From: Aquatica leii
Taxonomy: Eukaryota > Arthropoda > Insecta > Coleoptera > Lampyridae
Assembly (NCBI GenBank): GCA_035610365.1
Contig: CM069436.1
Coordinates: 4,330,937 to 4,394,936 of the forward strand
Length of the DNA: 64,000 nt
Direction of reading: 5' to 3'
Shown: piece after piece, positions 45,058 through 57,200 of the stretch
Layout of the letters: every line of letters begins with the position of its first letter
Position numbering within the stretch: position 1 is the stretch's first letter
Program-made: the position numbers and the translations under genes
Notes under the pieces: generated by a model
The model's input: only the letters and a program-made list of their open reading frames with translations
What the model was told of the DNA's origin: nothing
Databases searched by the model: none

Positions 45058-45065
45058 CATTTACA

Positions 45066-46754
45066 TTACTCGTCGTAAATTTAACAGTAATGGATAAATT
45101 TGAAGATTCTTAAAAATAAAAGTGACATTGTGTAGATGTTTCTTTGTTTGTAAAAGAAAGCTACTTAGACTTATTTGCCATTCGGTTTTTGTCATTTGTA
45201 TACCTTTGCCGTGTTTTAGACTCAATTTGCGTTAATCTATGTAATCATTTTCTCTACAATGCTAATCTTTGACTTCAATTCTAAATTATGAATAACACCT
45301 TTAGTTGCTTTTTTTGTGTGTTTTTAATTCAATTATATCTAAAAGTTGATCAAAATTAAGACATCTTTTCAATCGTAATATTTACCTATTGACGATGATA
45401 ATAAAAACAGCAGTGTATGCATTGCTTTGTAAAATGTAATCTAATATTTTATTTTTACCGCGGGGGGCAACTATCTTGAAGTCGGAAATTACTGTCTAAT
45501 TATGGACCTTGATTGTATTTTATATGTAATAGTGTAACTTGTAACTTGTTTATTTTATGTATTACAGTCGCGATAGGCTGCTTCCTGATATATGGACCCT
45601 ACATCTTTATAAAATGTGTTTAACATATTGTGTGTTTATTATATTTTTGACCCTTGTTTGTTTGTTCCGACCATTTAACCAATAGCTGAGTTGATTTCGT
45701 AACTAGAACCCCGGTACTTACTGACAAGCCATGAGTTAACTAATTCTTTTTCTGTTTAATGAAACTTAGAATGTGCTAACTTTCCAAAGTTTATTGATAT
45801 CTTTGATTATAAACTGACTGCTTAATAAATTTAAACTATGTAATTATCTTACATTGACATTCGGTTAGAAGACTCTCTTACTGCGGGTTCCACCGAACAG
45901 GAAGAAGGTATACTGTGCACCGAGACCAAAACGCAAGATAGGTACAGAGATCATAATTCAACCTAATTAGTATTATACGTAGTCGCTAATTATTTCCATT
46001 TAACTGGTGTGTTTTCCCAGCGTAACACAAAACTAGTCTAGAGCAGAGATCGTCTTGCGGTCTTCCGTGTCAGTCTCACTTGTAAACAGAGTACACACAA
46101 AAGTCTTAAATCAAGTAGTAGTTCCGGTCTCGGTCTACCTTTTGTTTGTCCCTTGGTCTTCGAGAGTAGACTTGCCAACTAAAAAACGTAATCTTCTTCT
46201 TGCCTTATGCCCTCAGTTCTTTCTCGATTTTCTCTTTTTTTGTCATTATGTCGCTTATCATCTTCTTAGTCGCCTTATAGCTACTCTAACTTTTCATTAT
46301 CACTTCTTATGACTCGCCACGTTCTCAGCCGTCATTGGCCTGTCGCACTCACCAGTGTAACTACAGTGACGGTGAGCGGGGCACGCCCAGATCTTTCATG
46401 ACCCCCCTCAAGAAAAATGAAAGGACACATAGTAATATCTTTTAATGCAGAATAAGACAATTTATAATTAAAAAAAACCTTCACCATAAACTAGGTTCTA
46501 GCTCCCCCCCTAAGCGCGGATGTCTAGTTACGCAAATGATCGCACTTATTTTGAACGATTTCTTTTCTTTCCCGCTATCTATCGCATTAGAAGATGATGT
46601 GTTGTGACATCCATTTTTCTATAATAACAGCATGTAGGTTCGTTCTTTTCTTCATTATATAAAAACATTTCCCGAAGACTCCGAGTCATTCGTCATGTCA
46701 TGTCATGTAATGGTCTTTCGCTCCGTCCACGTCTTAACATGCCTACATTACTTC
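45066..46754. other. No gene recognised; possible old LTR
   Basis: The 45.53-46.05 kb part has the look of a decayed LTR (TGTAACTTGTAACTTG near 45533 and GCTTAATAAATTT near 45822), but I could not find a partner or a target duplication. A GC-richer block lies at 46320-46410. Confidence 0.3.
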
Positions 46755-47110
46755 TTTACAGTATATGTACGTATATACAGCATTACTTATACAATGTACG
46801 TACATAGTACATCCAATTTTCACTGTTTTGTACATAATATGTAGTCAATAAAAAAACAAAAACGCGACCAAAACTTAAACTTTCGTTCTTTGTGAAGCAA
46901 GCGGATGCCACGACGACTTACTGCCTCTACATTACCATTAGTCGCTTGGAATTTTACATTTCAAGACCACACTAAAGATTAAAAGATAGTAAAAATGGCA
47001 CTACACATTAACGTACGCATAGTGCACGTACATACATTAACGTATGTACGTACATATTACGTACAGAAATGAATGTACGTAAGATGTACCACAAATGTAC
47101 ATACAATCGA
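46755..47110. repeat. TACG-rich simple repeat region
   Basis: Irregular TACGTA/GTACGTAC runs at 46760-46815 and 47010-47105 with weak palindromes, interrupted by unique sequence. Confidence 0.5.
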
Positions 47111-47138
47111 CGAAGTTTGCTATACGGATTCTCTCTTT

Positions 47139-47888
47139 CACTGCCCAGGTAATCAGTATCTAAACGATACCAGATTCTAAGACAAGTGTCAGTGATCAAA
47201 CAACTTAACGTTGAATGATGATGGTGGTGGATCCAGGGTGGATCCGGCTCGAAAGACCAAAAATATTAAGCACGTAAGGTGTCTCGTACTTAATAAAAGG
47301 ACACTTGCCCAGGTAATCAGTATCTAAACGATACCAGATTCTAGGACAGATGTCATTGATCAAACAAGTTAACGTTGAATGATTATGGTGGTGGATCCGG
47401 CTCGAAGGACTAAATATTAAGCACGGTGGTGTTCGTACTTAATAGTTAGACACTTGCCCAGGTAATCAGTATCTAAACGATATCAGATTCTAAGACAAGT
47501 GTCAGTGATCAAACAACTTAACGTTGAATGATGATGGTGGTGGATCCAGGGTGGATCCGGCTCGAAGGACCAAAAATATTAAGCACGTAAGGTGTCTCGT
47601 ACTTAATAAAGGGACACTTGCCCAGGTAATCAGTATCTAAACGATACCAGATTCTAGGACAAATGTCATTGATCAAACAAGTTAACGTTGAATGATTATG
47701 GTGGTGGATCCGGCTCGAAGGACTAAATATTAAGCACGGTGGTGTTCGTACTTAATAGTTAGACACTTGCCCAGGTAATCAGTATCTAAACGATACCAGA
47801 TTCTAAGACAAGTGTCAGTGATCAAACAACTTAACGTTGAATGATGATGGTGGTGGATCCAGGGTGGATCCAAGGTGGATCCGGCTCG
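47139..47888. repeat. Satellite with alternating 164 and 149 bp units
   Basis: GCCCAGGTAATCAGTATC begins units at 47143, 47307, 47456, 47620 and 47769, so spacings are 164, 149, 164 and 149 bp. The long type has a duplicated GGTGGATCC and ends GTCTCGTACTTAATAAA. The short type has one GGTGGATCC and ends GTGTTCGTACTTAATAGTT. This is a two-monomer higher-order repeat of 313 bp. Confidence 0.85.
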
Positions 47889-48330
47889 GTCGCGGATGGA
47901 CCGGAATAACTTTTTCGTTTGATGGTCGCGGATGGACCGGAAATACACTTCTTCTTCGGTTGGATGGTCGCGGATGGACCGAAAATAACTTCTTCTTAGT
48001 TTGATGGTCGCGGATGGACCGAAAATAACTTCTTCTTAGTTTGATGGTCGCGGATGGACCGGAATTAACTTCTTCGTTTGATGGTCGCGGATGGACCGAA
48101 AATAACTTCTTCTTAGTTGGATGGTCGTGGATGGACCGGAATAACTTAATTCAACAGGTTGTAAGCCTGTTAAATTTTGGAATCGGCTTTGGTGGGCCGT
48201 GGTAGTGAAACTTCTTTGTTTGTTGGTCGCGGATGGACCGGAAATAACTTCTTCTTAGTTGGAAGGTTGCGGATGGATCGGAATAACTTTTTCTTCGTTT
48301 ACTTGGATTGTTGGTCTCGGTATGGACCGG
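47886..48330. repeat. Minisatellite with GGTCGCGGATGGACCG motif
   Basis: About ten units of roughly 36-45 bp, each with GGTCGCGGATGGACCGGAA or close variants followed by a T-rich ACTTCTTCTT spacer. It begins directly at the last unit of the 313-bp satellite. Confidence 0.8.
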
Positions 48331-48545
48331 AAATGTAATTTAATTTAACAGTTTGTAAGTCTGTTAAATTGTGGTATCGGCTTTGGTGGGCCGTGGCAGT
48401 AAAACTTCGTTTTCTTTCTTGGATCGTTGGTCTCGGTATGGACCGGAAATGCAACTTAATTTAATAGTTTGTAAGTCTGTTAAATTGTGGAATCGAACCG
48501 TGGATGAGCCGCGGCAATGGAACTTCTTTTTTCGTTATTGCTCGA
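48140..48545. repeat. Three copies of a larger unit with a small hairpin
   Basis: AACAGGTTGTAAGCCTGTT and its variants near 48153, 48347 and 48466 are each followed by GTGG(A/T)ATCG and a GTGG-G-CCG-GG block. The inverted ACAG/CTGT half-sites form a short hairpin. This unit alternates with the minisatellite motif. Confidence 0.6.
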
Positions 48546-48559
48546 AGAATCATATGTTA

Positions 48560-48720
48560 AGTTGATGGTGGTGGTGGATCCGGCTCGAAGGACCAAAATA
48601 TTAAGCACGTAAGGTGTATCGTACTTAATAGAGGGACACTTGCCCAGGTAATCAGTATCTAAACGATACCAGATTCTAGGACAGGTGTCAGTGATCAAAC
48701 AACTTAACGTTGAATGATAA
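48560..48720. repeat. Detached unit of the 164/149-bp satellite
   Basis: It resumes the satellite text (GGTGGTGGATCCGGCTC through CTTGCCCAGGTAATCAG to AACTTAACGTTGAATGAT) after the minisatellite, showing that the minisatellite lies inside the satellite. Confidence 0.75.
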
Positions 48721-49049
48721 TTTTATTAATAACTGTCTACTATTTATATACAATATTTACAACTGTTGTGAAATACAAAGTTAGCACATCTATGGTTACT
48801 ATTACAAATGTGGGTTACTATAATGTAACCCATTCTTAGCAAAGTGTTGATATAGCGGAAGTCTAAATATAACGTAACTACTTACGTTTGCAATTGGATT
48901 GTTTTACATGTGGAGTAATCATTAAGTATGTTTACAATTTCTTAAGTTTGAAAATTATAAATGTTTCAATAACCCAATTTTATGTTTAAATTGTAATTTA
49001 AACACTTAGGTCTATCGATAGTAAGGCCGCGATTGCTAACACTGCCCTT
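48721..49049. other. AT-rich stretch, no gene seen
   Basis: Nothing recognised. Confidence 0.35.
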
Positions 49050-49720
49050 GTTGTTGTTTTTCTATATAACGGTGTTATTCTCACTGCTAATTTTCTATTT
49101 ATCTGTTGGATCATTTTCACACAGTATTTTTTTCAGACATTCTCCTTATATAGATACGCTATTTAGTACCATCGACGTTATCATTATGGCAAACATTCTT
49201 TTTTTAGCCCCCTATGCTCAGCTTGAAGGTATCCTCATTAGTGCTGTTAACATATTGTTATATTAGTCCATCAAAATCTGTCTCATTTGTTTTACCGCTT
49301 TTTTACTTTTAATTATGTTGTGTGTTATGTCGGTTTTGTTATGGATATTGCATTATAGAAAACGTTTCACAGAGTGGGGTCTAATTAAGGAACCCTGCGG
49401 TACCCTATCCGTCACAGTGTTTCTATCTGTCAGGTAAGAACTTTACGGCATTGTGCCGAATTGAAGGCGTTTTCTACGTCAACTGTAACCAATAAGCAAA
49501 AGCCTTTTGTTTCTTGTATGTCTTTTTTCTACTAGTTCGTGTTCTATTATTTCCATAGTTGTGTGCCGCCAGATTTTACGGGTTAAGCGTCACTGCTTTT
49601 ACATTTTCAATGGTATAGCGTCTGTGCTTGGGTCTTTTTTCGTTTTCGTCGATTGATTTAATTATTTCTATTTCGTCCCGTTTAGCTTTCTCATTACTGC
49701 TGTCTTTGTCGTATTTTTAC
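49050..49720 (-). pseudogene. LINE reverse transcriptase fragment (minus strand)
   Basis: It resembles the 42.73-43.33 kb fragment: the same region before the active site (TGIGCCGAATTGAAGGCGTT-type DNA near 49456-49480), then CACAGAGTGGGGTCTAAT. The protein text AFNSAQCRK and QGS is only partly readable. It is more degraded than the other copy. Confidence 0.55.
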
Positions 49721-50345
49721 TGAACGACCGCAGATACGAAAATTGCGAAGTCCCGGAGACCTAATATCTTGCGGATTCCAACTGGAAGAAAAAGGGACGT
49801 TACAACACTGCTCCACGAAAACAAAGAAATCGATATGGGCGATGAACATGTAAATGGCCAACGGATGTGATATGGTGACAGATTATAAGATGTGACACAA
49901 CAGCGTAACAGACTCAAGAGCTGCGCTAGAGGTACCGACAAACCTAAACAGATCAACCAAGCTATATTCTCAAAAGTTTGAACACGAGTACATACTGAAA
50001 CAGCTTGCAAAAATGCAGTCAATGCCGATATCAACGCCACCTACGACAGTGAGCGCAATTATTCCAAACATCGAAATAAAAAGATTTGTACCGGTAACCC
50101 TCGATCGTTACAAAACAACTTTCGAACGCACCTCCACAGGATCAACAAAAACGACAAGTGCAAATGCGTAGGCAACGACAACTCCAGCCACCATCTGCTC
50201 CTCTGTCTCCAGACGCAATAATGCGGAAACGTCAACGCCAGGCTGGCACAGATCGCCGAAAATGATCGATAAATCACCGAAAACGCGACACGTGTAGAAT
50301 GGTGTCATGAACTCAAACGATCTACAAGCTTTCTTAATCGGTTAA
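49721..50345. other. Unrecognised sequence with overlapping open frames
   Basis: Open frames lie on the minus strand (49717-50040 and 50059-50308). A plus-strand reading is Thr/Ser/Lys-rich (NIEIKRFVPVTLDRYKTTFERT). The composition is less AT-rich than the neighbours, so it is probably transposon coding sequence, perhaps LINE ORF1. I cannot assign it. Confidence 0.3.
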
Positions 50346-51072
50346 GTCCGGATACAAAGAAAGTAATACGCGAACGAAAGAGTTAGAGAACTTTTACATT
50401 TAGCCAATAGAAGACGCGTTAGATGTAGACGTGTTGATTTTGTTTCTCCAGTTTTAATATTTTAGTATAACGCCCCAATTCAATGTTGCCCTTTATTGGC
50501 ACTCGTGTTACAGTTCCATCCCACCATTTTTAGCAGTGTTATTATAGAACTCGTCCTTGGTAATCATTACAAGAACCGTAACTTTTGCACCTGTACCTTC
50601 CAGACTCAGTTTACGGCCGATCATTGATTTCTTAGAGAAAATAAACGTCCAGACTTGCCACAGTCGCTACAATAAAACATTTTCTTCGATCGTTAATAGT
50701 AGGTTATTACATAAAGAACGAATAAACAAAAACATCGTATTTATATTATGTTACAGCAAAATTAAGTCATAATCGGAATAATTGTATTAATATCGAATAT
50801 ACTATAGTAAAATATACATTAAAGATAGAGTTATATTATTTCACTTTTTAAATAAAAATTAAAGTAATACTTCCTTTCGCACTACTGTTTGTAGTATAAA
50901 AACTAATAATTATAATCTAATACTTCTTAAGTCAAAAATAAAATTAAAGCCCTGTGTAATGAGGAACAGTTGTACTAGGTATGCTTCTTCTGTTTCTTGT
51001 GTTTTTATCGTCATTCGTTTTTAAATCTCTATAACATTTTTTTTTATATATCTGTATATTATTTTGTAATGC
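50346..51072. other. Downstream flank of SNX29
   Basis: AT-rich. This should include the SNX29 3' UTR on the minus strand, but no textbook AATAAA was found in the first 300 bp after the stop. A TATAAA-type signal near 50745 is possible. Confidence 0.3.
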
Positions 51073-51204
51073 TTACTTAAAAAATGCTAAGTGTTGTTCT
51101 AATAAAAATCGGCTATTACAATGAGCAAGTTCAGGCCAATGAGACAAAATCCTTCTTAAGTAAGTCTGTAGACGTTTTCTTCTATTTTCGACTAGTGCCG
51201 AATC
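51073..51204 (-). CDS. SNX29: SNX29 coding exon 7 (PX end and stop)
   Basis: Acceptor TTGTAG before 51204. It encodes DSALVENRRKRLQTYLRRIL and ends LEQHLAFFK with TAA at 51073-51075. It is 44 codons including the stop, too short to be obvious as an open frame. Confidence 0.88.
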   Translation of the reverse strand, partial: DSALVENRRKRLQTYLRRILSHWPELAHCNSRFLLEQHLAFFK

Positions 51205-54200
51205 CTACAATAAACAATTAGAAAAAATAATTTACGTGAAGAAAGTCGCACCTTTTTACCGATACTTTTTTTAGGAGGAAAATCAAAGGCCGTTACGGCG
51301 GCATCAAGTTTTTTTAAATCAGAGTGCAAGGCGTAAAACTGAGCGTACCTCCTGTAAATGTTCCATTCGTCAGAACCCGCGCGCAAAAATATTTGATAAA
51401 CGTGATGAACATCTGACCCAGTTCCTGTTAAGAAAGCGGAAGGAACCCAGACACTGACACTACAATGCACGTCTTCTTCTAACACCTCCATAGGTCCTCG
51501 TAATTCGTCCAATTCTTTGTGTAAACGTTCTAACGCAACGTCTTTCTTTTGCAGAGATTTTTGTAAGTGAACGTTGAAATCCATTAGCTCAGCGTGCATT
51601 TCGGCGACCTAAACGAATCATTAATACCAATGGCTTCAGTAAAACAATACAAACCTGCACCAACTTCTGTTCGAAAACTTTGGCTTCGCTCTTGTAATCG
51701 GGTATTTGTGTCCCTTCCAACTGTAACCCTTCTAAAGCTTTGTGTAGACTAATATCATCGCGACGTAACATTTGCACAGCACTAATATATTTTTTTAACT
51801 GATCTTTTAAACTTTGATTTTCCGCAGTCACGCCACTTATAATTTCCCGTAACTTAATAATCTCTTCTTTACTCTTATTCTCAACGGCAGTTAACACAGC
51901 ACTAATGTCAGTTGGCACTTCAATAATATCGTCCGACGTATCTGGAGAATCGCATCCCTCATTTTTTACAACTGATACCGGCGTAAGTTCCCCAATGTTT
52001 GATTGTTCCACAGGCGTTAAAGTACCATCGATATCGAAAGAGAACTTATCATGAGATCCGCTAGTTTCGAGACTCAATTTTCGTTTGGGTTTGGAGGTTT
52101 TGTCGCTTTTTGGCTGGTCCATGTTGTAGACTTCTTCCGCCTTATTTAAAATAGGAGAATCTTTAAGCAATTCGTTGGCGTTATCCGAGGTTACGCTACT
52201 AGAACTTGAAGGTATACTAGACGATAATACGCTATCTTCCTCATCAAATGATATGATTTGTTTTGCTACTTTTCGTTTGCGTTTTTCTTTTAAATCTTTA
52301 TTCGTACCTGTAAAGTTAATCACAAACGTATAAGATTCAAGAAAAAAGGTGAATACCCCAAAAGAAGAGGTCAATAGAACAATTAAAATTTTTCCAATTG
52401 TTGCGTGTGTAAAAGTGGAAATTAGAACTAATTAGCAGCTTTTAATTAAACGACTTAAAAAAATGTATTTGGACCATGTAGTAAGTAATGATCTAAGTGG
52501 GCAAAGATTATATGGTGCGGCAAAAAGTGTAAACGTTCGCAATTGTATCAAAAACAGTTGCTAGAAAACTGTAGTACACATCAGTAGGAATCGAACAAAC
52601 CCAAATTGCTTAATAGTAACCCAGGGGAAGTTACCCATAACTTTTCATCCATAGATTTCTACCGAGCGCGCACCGAATGCACGCTTATATTTTTAATGTG
52701 AAAGATGAGCTTCTTGAGAAAATTTTTTAGTAAATCGATAGTATAAATAGTAGAGCACAAAACAATTAAATAATTGCTACAATACTTTTCCTTTAAAATA
52801 AATAAATCATAATTTCAATGAAGTCGTTGCGCGTCTTCGCCTAAAAAGTTTTCTAACTCAAAAAGTATGTTATTTATTTCGATAATTTTTTTGCACTAGA
52901 TAAATGGATCTATATTCAACACAATATCAAATAATTGGAGGGGTGTTCAGTTTAAAGGAAATTATTCAATTTCAAAGTTCAGCCAAAACTTTCGCTGTAT
53001 CCGTCACGTGTCTTCGCCTAAAATGATTTCTAACTCAAAAAGTAAGGTCTAGTTGGGTAACTGGGCGTATGGGGTAACTGGGATGTATGTTTATTTCCAT
53101 TGCATTTATAAAGTTGAATCTCTCGCCATTTAATTGTCAGTTGCCTTTACCTAGTAGTACAAAAACCAAACGGTGTCGAGTAGCACGTGTCTGTTGTTAT
53201 CGCAGAAAATATTATTTTATGAAAGTTCTTCAGATGATCATAGCACAACATATTACACACGCTAAGTATTTTACTCTTGATAAGTATTACATTTGAAAAT
53301 TTTTGCATTTAAATTAATATGTGCTGTATTTGGAGATTATTCAACATAATGTCTGTGTTATTTTAAGTGTTGGAATATAAACAGTGTCACCAAAGTGTAC
53401 CTTCCAGTTGCCCCTAATAAATTGCTCCCACGGGTAACTGGGCGTAATATGCATGGGCAACTGGAAGTTAACCCCCCAGTTACCCTATATTTGTTTGACA
53501 TCCATTTTTTGTATTTTAGCAATCCAGTATGGTAAGAAACTACCAAAGAAAGACAACAAAAGGTGCAGATGGAGAGGTTTATACGAAAGATGCACTACAT
53601 CATGCTGTAGTTGATGTTAAAAATAGCAACCGAACAATTTACGCAGCTGCATGAAGATATGCTGTTCCAGAATCAACAATTCGTCATTATGTAAAAGGAA
53701 CAAGGGGAGCAAAGGGTGTTGTAGCTAAGGAAGGAAAAGGTGGTGGAGGAGTATTCTGCATGAGTTCTGAAATTGAAACTGAACTTGCGAGGACCCTGAA
53801 TCAAATGCAGAACTGGGGATACGGACTATCTCGAGAAGAAGACATTGTGGAAATTTACGTTAAAAGGAATAAATTAAACACAAAGTTTAAAGATGGTAGA
53901 CCAGGTGAGTAATGGTTTTTGAATTTTTGTGCCAGGAATAAATTATCTTTGAAAAAACCGCAAGGAGTTGAGGCGGCTAGAAAAAAACAAAAAAAATCCC
54001 TGGACAATATACGGCTTCATAGATTTAGTCGAAAAAACAGTAGAGAACTTAAATTTAACGGGCAAACCCTACCTAATATATAATTGCGACGAAACTTCTT
54101 TTTGCAATGACCCGTCAAAGACAAAAGTTTTGGGTAGTATAGGTTCTAAGTGTTCCAGAACCATTTCGTCTTGTGGTCGGGAAAACACAACTGTTTTAGT

Positions 54201-57200
54201 TTGTTGTTCGGCTTTAGGTCAAAAACTGCCTTTACTTTCGATATTTAAAGGAAAGAATGTCATAGAGTCAATGATGCTTGAGAAATCCGATCCCCTAGAT
54301 AAAACTGCTTTTGCAGCATCAGATAGAGGCTGGATGACTGCAGCCATTTTTGCGAAATGGTTTAATAAATGTTTTATTCCTAACATTCCTTCTGAGCGCC
54401 CCGTGTTCCTTATTGTCGACGGTCACGTTTCCCAAATCACTTGTGATGTCATCAAAGACGCAATGGATAACAATATTACAATTTTGAAATTACCACCGCA
54501 CTCAACACATATACTTCAACCGCTAGATGTAGAGGTATTTAAGGTAGTAGTCTGGTAACTTGGGTTCAAGAAATCAAAAATTTTTTTTTGCTTAATTTGA
54601 AAGTACAATGTCTTGAGAATATACTATGAAAATTTCAGACAGAAATTCGAAATATTTCCGGACTCATAACGAGTTTCCTAGAGCGCCTCGGAGTCCAACC
54701 AAAACATTGTTTTTCTGGTCGGCCCGGGTCCTAACTTTTTTTCTACTGAACCGATTGCTTTCAAATTTTAACTGGCTGTTCTACACACTTATAGTTCTCG
54801 TCGGTACTAACGAAAATTTTTTTCACCCCTAACTTTTTATTTTACAACCCTTTCTTTGCCAAAATAAAAGGACTTTTTTTTTCAAAGTCCGCCATTTTGT
54901 TAATTACCCTTGAAATTCAACTTCACTAGTTCCGACCAGAATGACATGTCTATAGATTAAGAATAATCAAGAATATTTGATTTCAAATAACATGAAGAGC
55001 CAAAATCACCCGGGCCACCCACGTGCATTTTTTTTGAGGTTCCAACTTTGAGTGACAATAATAATAGTAATAAACTATTAAATTTTTTCAAATAAATTTT
55101 TTTTTATATTTTCAATGTGTAAATAAAAACACTCTAAATATTCAAGATAATTCATTTTTATTTTCCTATAAAAAACGACTCTCCAAAGAAGTCATGAAAA
55201 TAGCCATAAGTTACCAGACTACTACCTTAAAGGAATGAAAAGCAGTTGGGACAAAGCGCTCTGTAAATGGCGGAGAATAAATCCCAGACGGAGAATTTCG
55301 AAGAGTGAGTTTGTTCAGATTCTTAACAAAGAATATAAAAACATGCCAAATAGTAATATAATGAAAGCTTTTCGAGTTACTGGAATCTGCAACGCTGAAA
55401 CTGGTGGCCCTGATCGCAATCAACTACCAATAAATATTTTTTTGGAGTCGGACCTTAACAAGTATAGGAATCAAAAGAACAATTCTGTAGAAATTCCTAC
55501 TACCACAGACAATGAGGCACAAGACGAGCCTACTGCTGATCCTATCGCTGGTCCATTTGAAGCATCCTCTACGTTAACTCTTAAACCTATCCCTGGTCCA
55601 TCTAATGAATCGCAAACGTTAACTGTAGAACCCTTATGTCAAGACTCCGAAATTTCTGATAAAGAAAAAACTTCTTCACAAGCTAATGACCAAAATATAT
55701 CATTTGAGAATATTCTAACCCAAATAATATTATCGGGAAATAATACAAAACGTGACACTCAACCAAAAAGAAAAAGAGTTTGCCTAGGTGCAGAAATTAT
55801 AACTTCTGTCGAATATTTTAAAAAGAAGCAAAAAGATGAAGACAGGAAAACATCAGAAACAAATAAGAAAATTAAACAACAAGCTTCGAAAAGAAATATG
55901 GACAAGTTTAAACTGGCAAGGAAAACGCCAAATACAGATGTTAGAAAAAGGAATTTGTCAGATTCCTCAGAAGATAGTGACTCATCTTTAGAAAAAGATA
56001 TTGAAAAAAACTACATCGACGAAGAGGACGATTTAATAGATGACAGCATACATGACCTAGATGATATTAACATTAACGGTAATTACAAGTCAGATGATTG
56101 CTACCAAGAGGTTAAGGACACGAATAAAGACACAGAGAAGGAATCAAGTGATCAATTACAAGAACAAGATTTTGTTGAGTGTTGTTTCATTTACAATGAA
56201 GGTACCAAAAAGGAAACCAGAAAAACGTTTGTCTCTCAAATTGCTAAGGTATTCCAAAAACACTATGAGGTGTCGTGTATGGGACAAAAAAATAAGTGTG
56301 TTTTCCCAAATGTAATCGACACCGCAATAGTTCCACGACATCGGATTTTACAAAAACTGCCGAAACCGAGAGTGAAAAGGGGCAACTATCTATTTAAGAT
56401 ACTTAGTAAGTAATTCGATACAGGACAGTTCTTAAACGCGAGAGTATATTTATGTTTTGTTATTCAGGTAACACCTTAGGGTGATTTAATTTTAAGAATT
56501 TCTCTTTTGTACACAAATAGTTCTAGAAAAATACTTCTTTTAATAGAATATGAAAGCATTTTATAACAGTGTTTTATTGCAACTGTGAACATTCCTATTG
56601 TCTTTTAGTTAAATAAAATAAAAATGTTCATGATTCTTTATTACTTACTATAACACCTTCCTGTTACCCTACATATTTTACTATTCAAATTCCCTATGAA
56701 ATAGCCCAGTACATTCCAGTTGTCCCTTTTTTTGGGGTATCTCGGCGCAACGATTAGTAAAAATAAAAAACAACGCCATTTTGAAAAAGAATTAGCAATA
56801 AGCCTCTGCTTTGCAGAGGTGGTCACTAAGATATATATGTTGCCCTATGTTCAGCCAAGTTGACCATAATTAATAAATTAGTTCCAATTTCTACAATGTT
56901 TTTGAAGATAGTTGTAAACTTACCACCCAGTTAACCAATCTGACCTTATGTTTTTTATTTCGATAATTTTTTTGCTATAGATAAATAGATCTATAATCAA
57001 CACAATATCAAATAATTGAAGGGGTGCTTTTTGTTTAAAGAAAATTATTCGATTTTAAAGCTCAGCCATAACTTTTCACCGTATCCGTAACGCGTCTTCG
57101 CCTAAAATGATTTTTAACTCAAAAAGTATGTTTTTTATTTCGATAATTTTTTTGCAATAGATAAATGAATTTACATTCAACACAATATCAAATAAATGGA

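Larger units (their letters stand above)
53045..56946 (+). mobile_element. Pogo-like DNA transposon inserted at TA
   Basis: Its ends are imperfect inverted repeats: AGGTCTAGTTGGGTAACTGG on the left and, reverse-complemented, AGGTCAGATTGGTTAACTGG on the right. It is flanked by TA on both sides. Removing it joins AACTCAAAAAGTA to TGTTTTTTATTTCG, exactly the 180-bp repeat consensus, so the insertion point is certain. Subterminal GGTAACTGG-type motifs occur several times near 53049-53100, 53400-53500, 56650-56720 and 56920. It carries a transposase gene. Confidence 0.92.

Noticed and set aside
47008..47948. Minus-strand frames in the satellite (starting MITDTCLRIWYRLDTD)
   Set aside because: They exist only because the repeat unit has no stop in that frame; no family resemblance.
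52575..52640. Possible tRNA box B on the minus strand (TTCGATTCC)
   Set aside because: No cloverleaf could be built around it.
53896..53968. Intron in the pogo transposase (GTGAGT near 53904)
   Set aside because: The text across it continues the transposase protein in the same frame, so a stop codon is a simpler reading than an intron.
54626..54832. 68-codon frame in the TTAA MITE
   Set aside because: Lies wholly within a non-autonomous element and has no recognisable protein signature.
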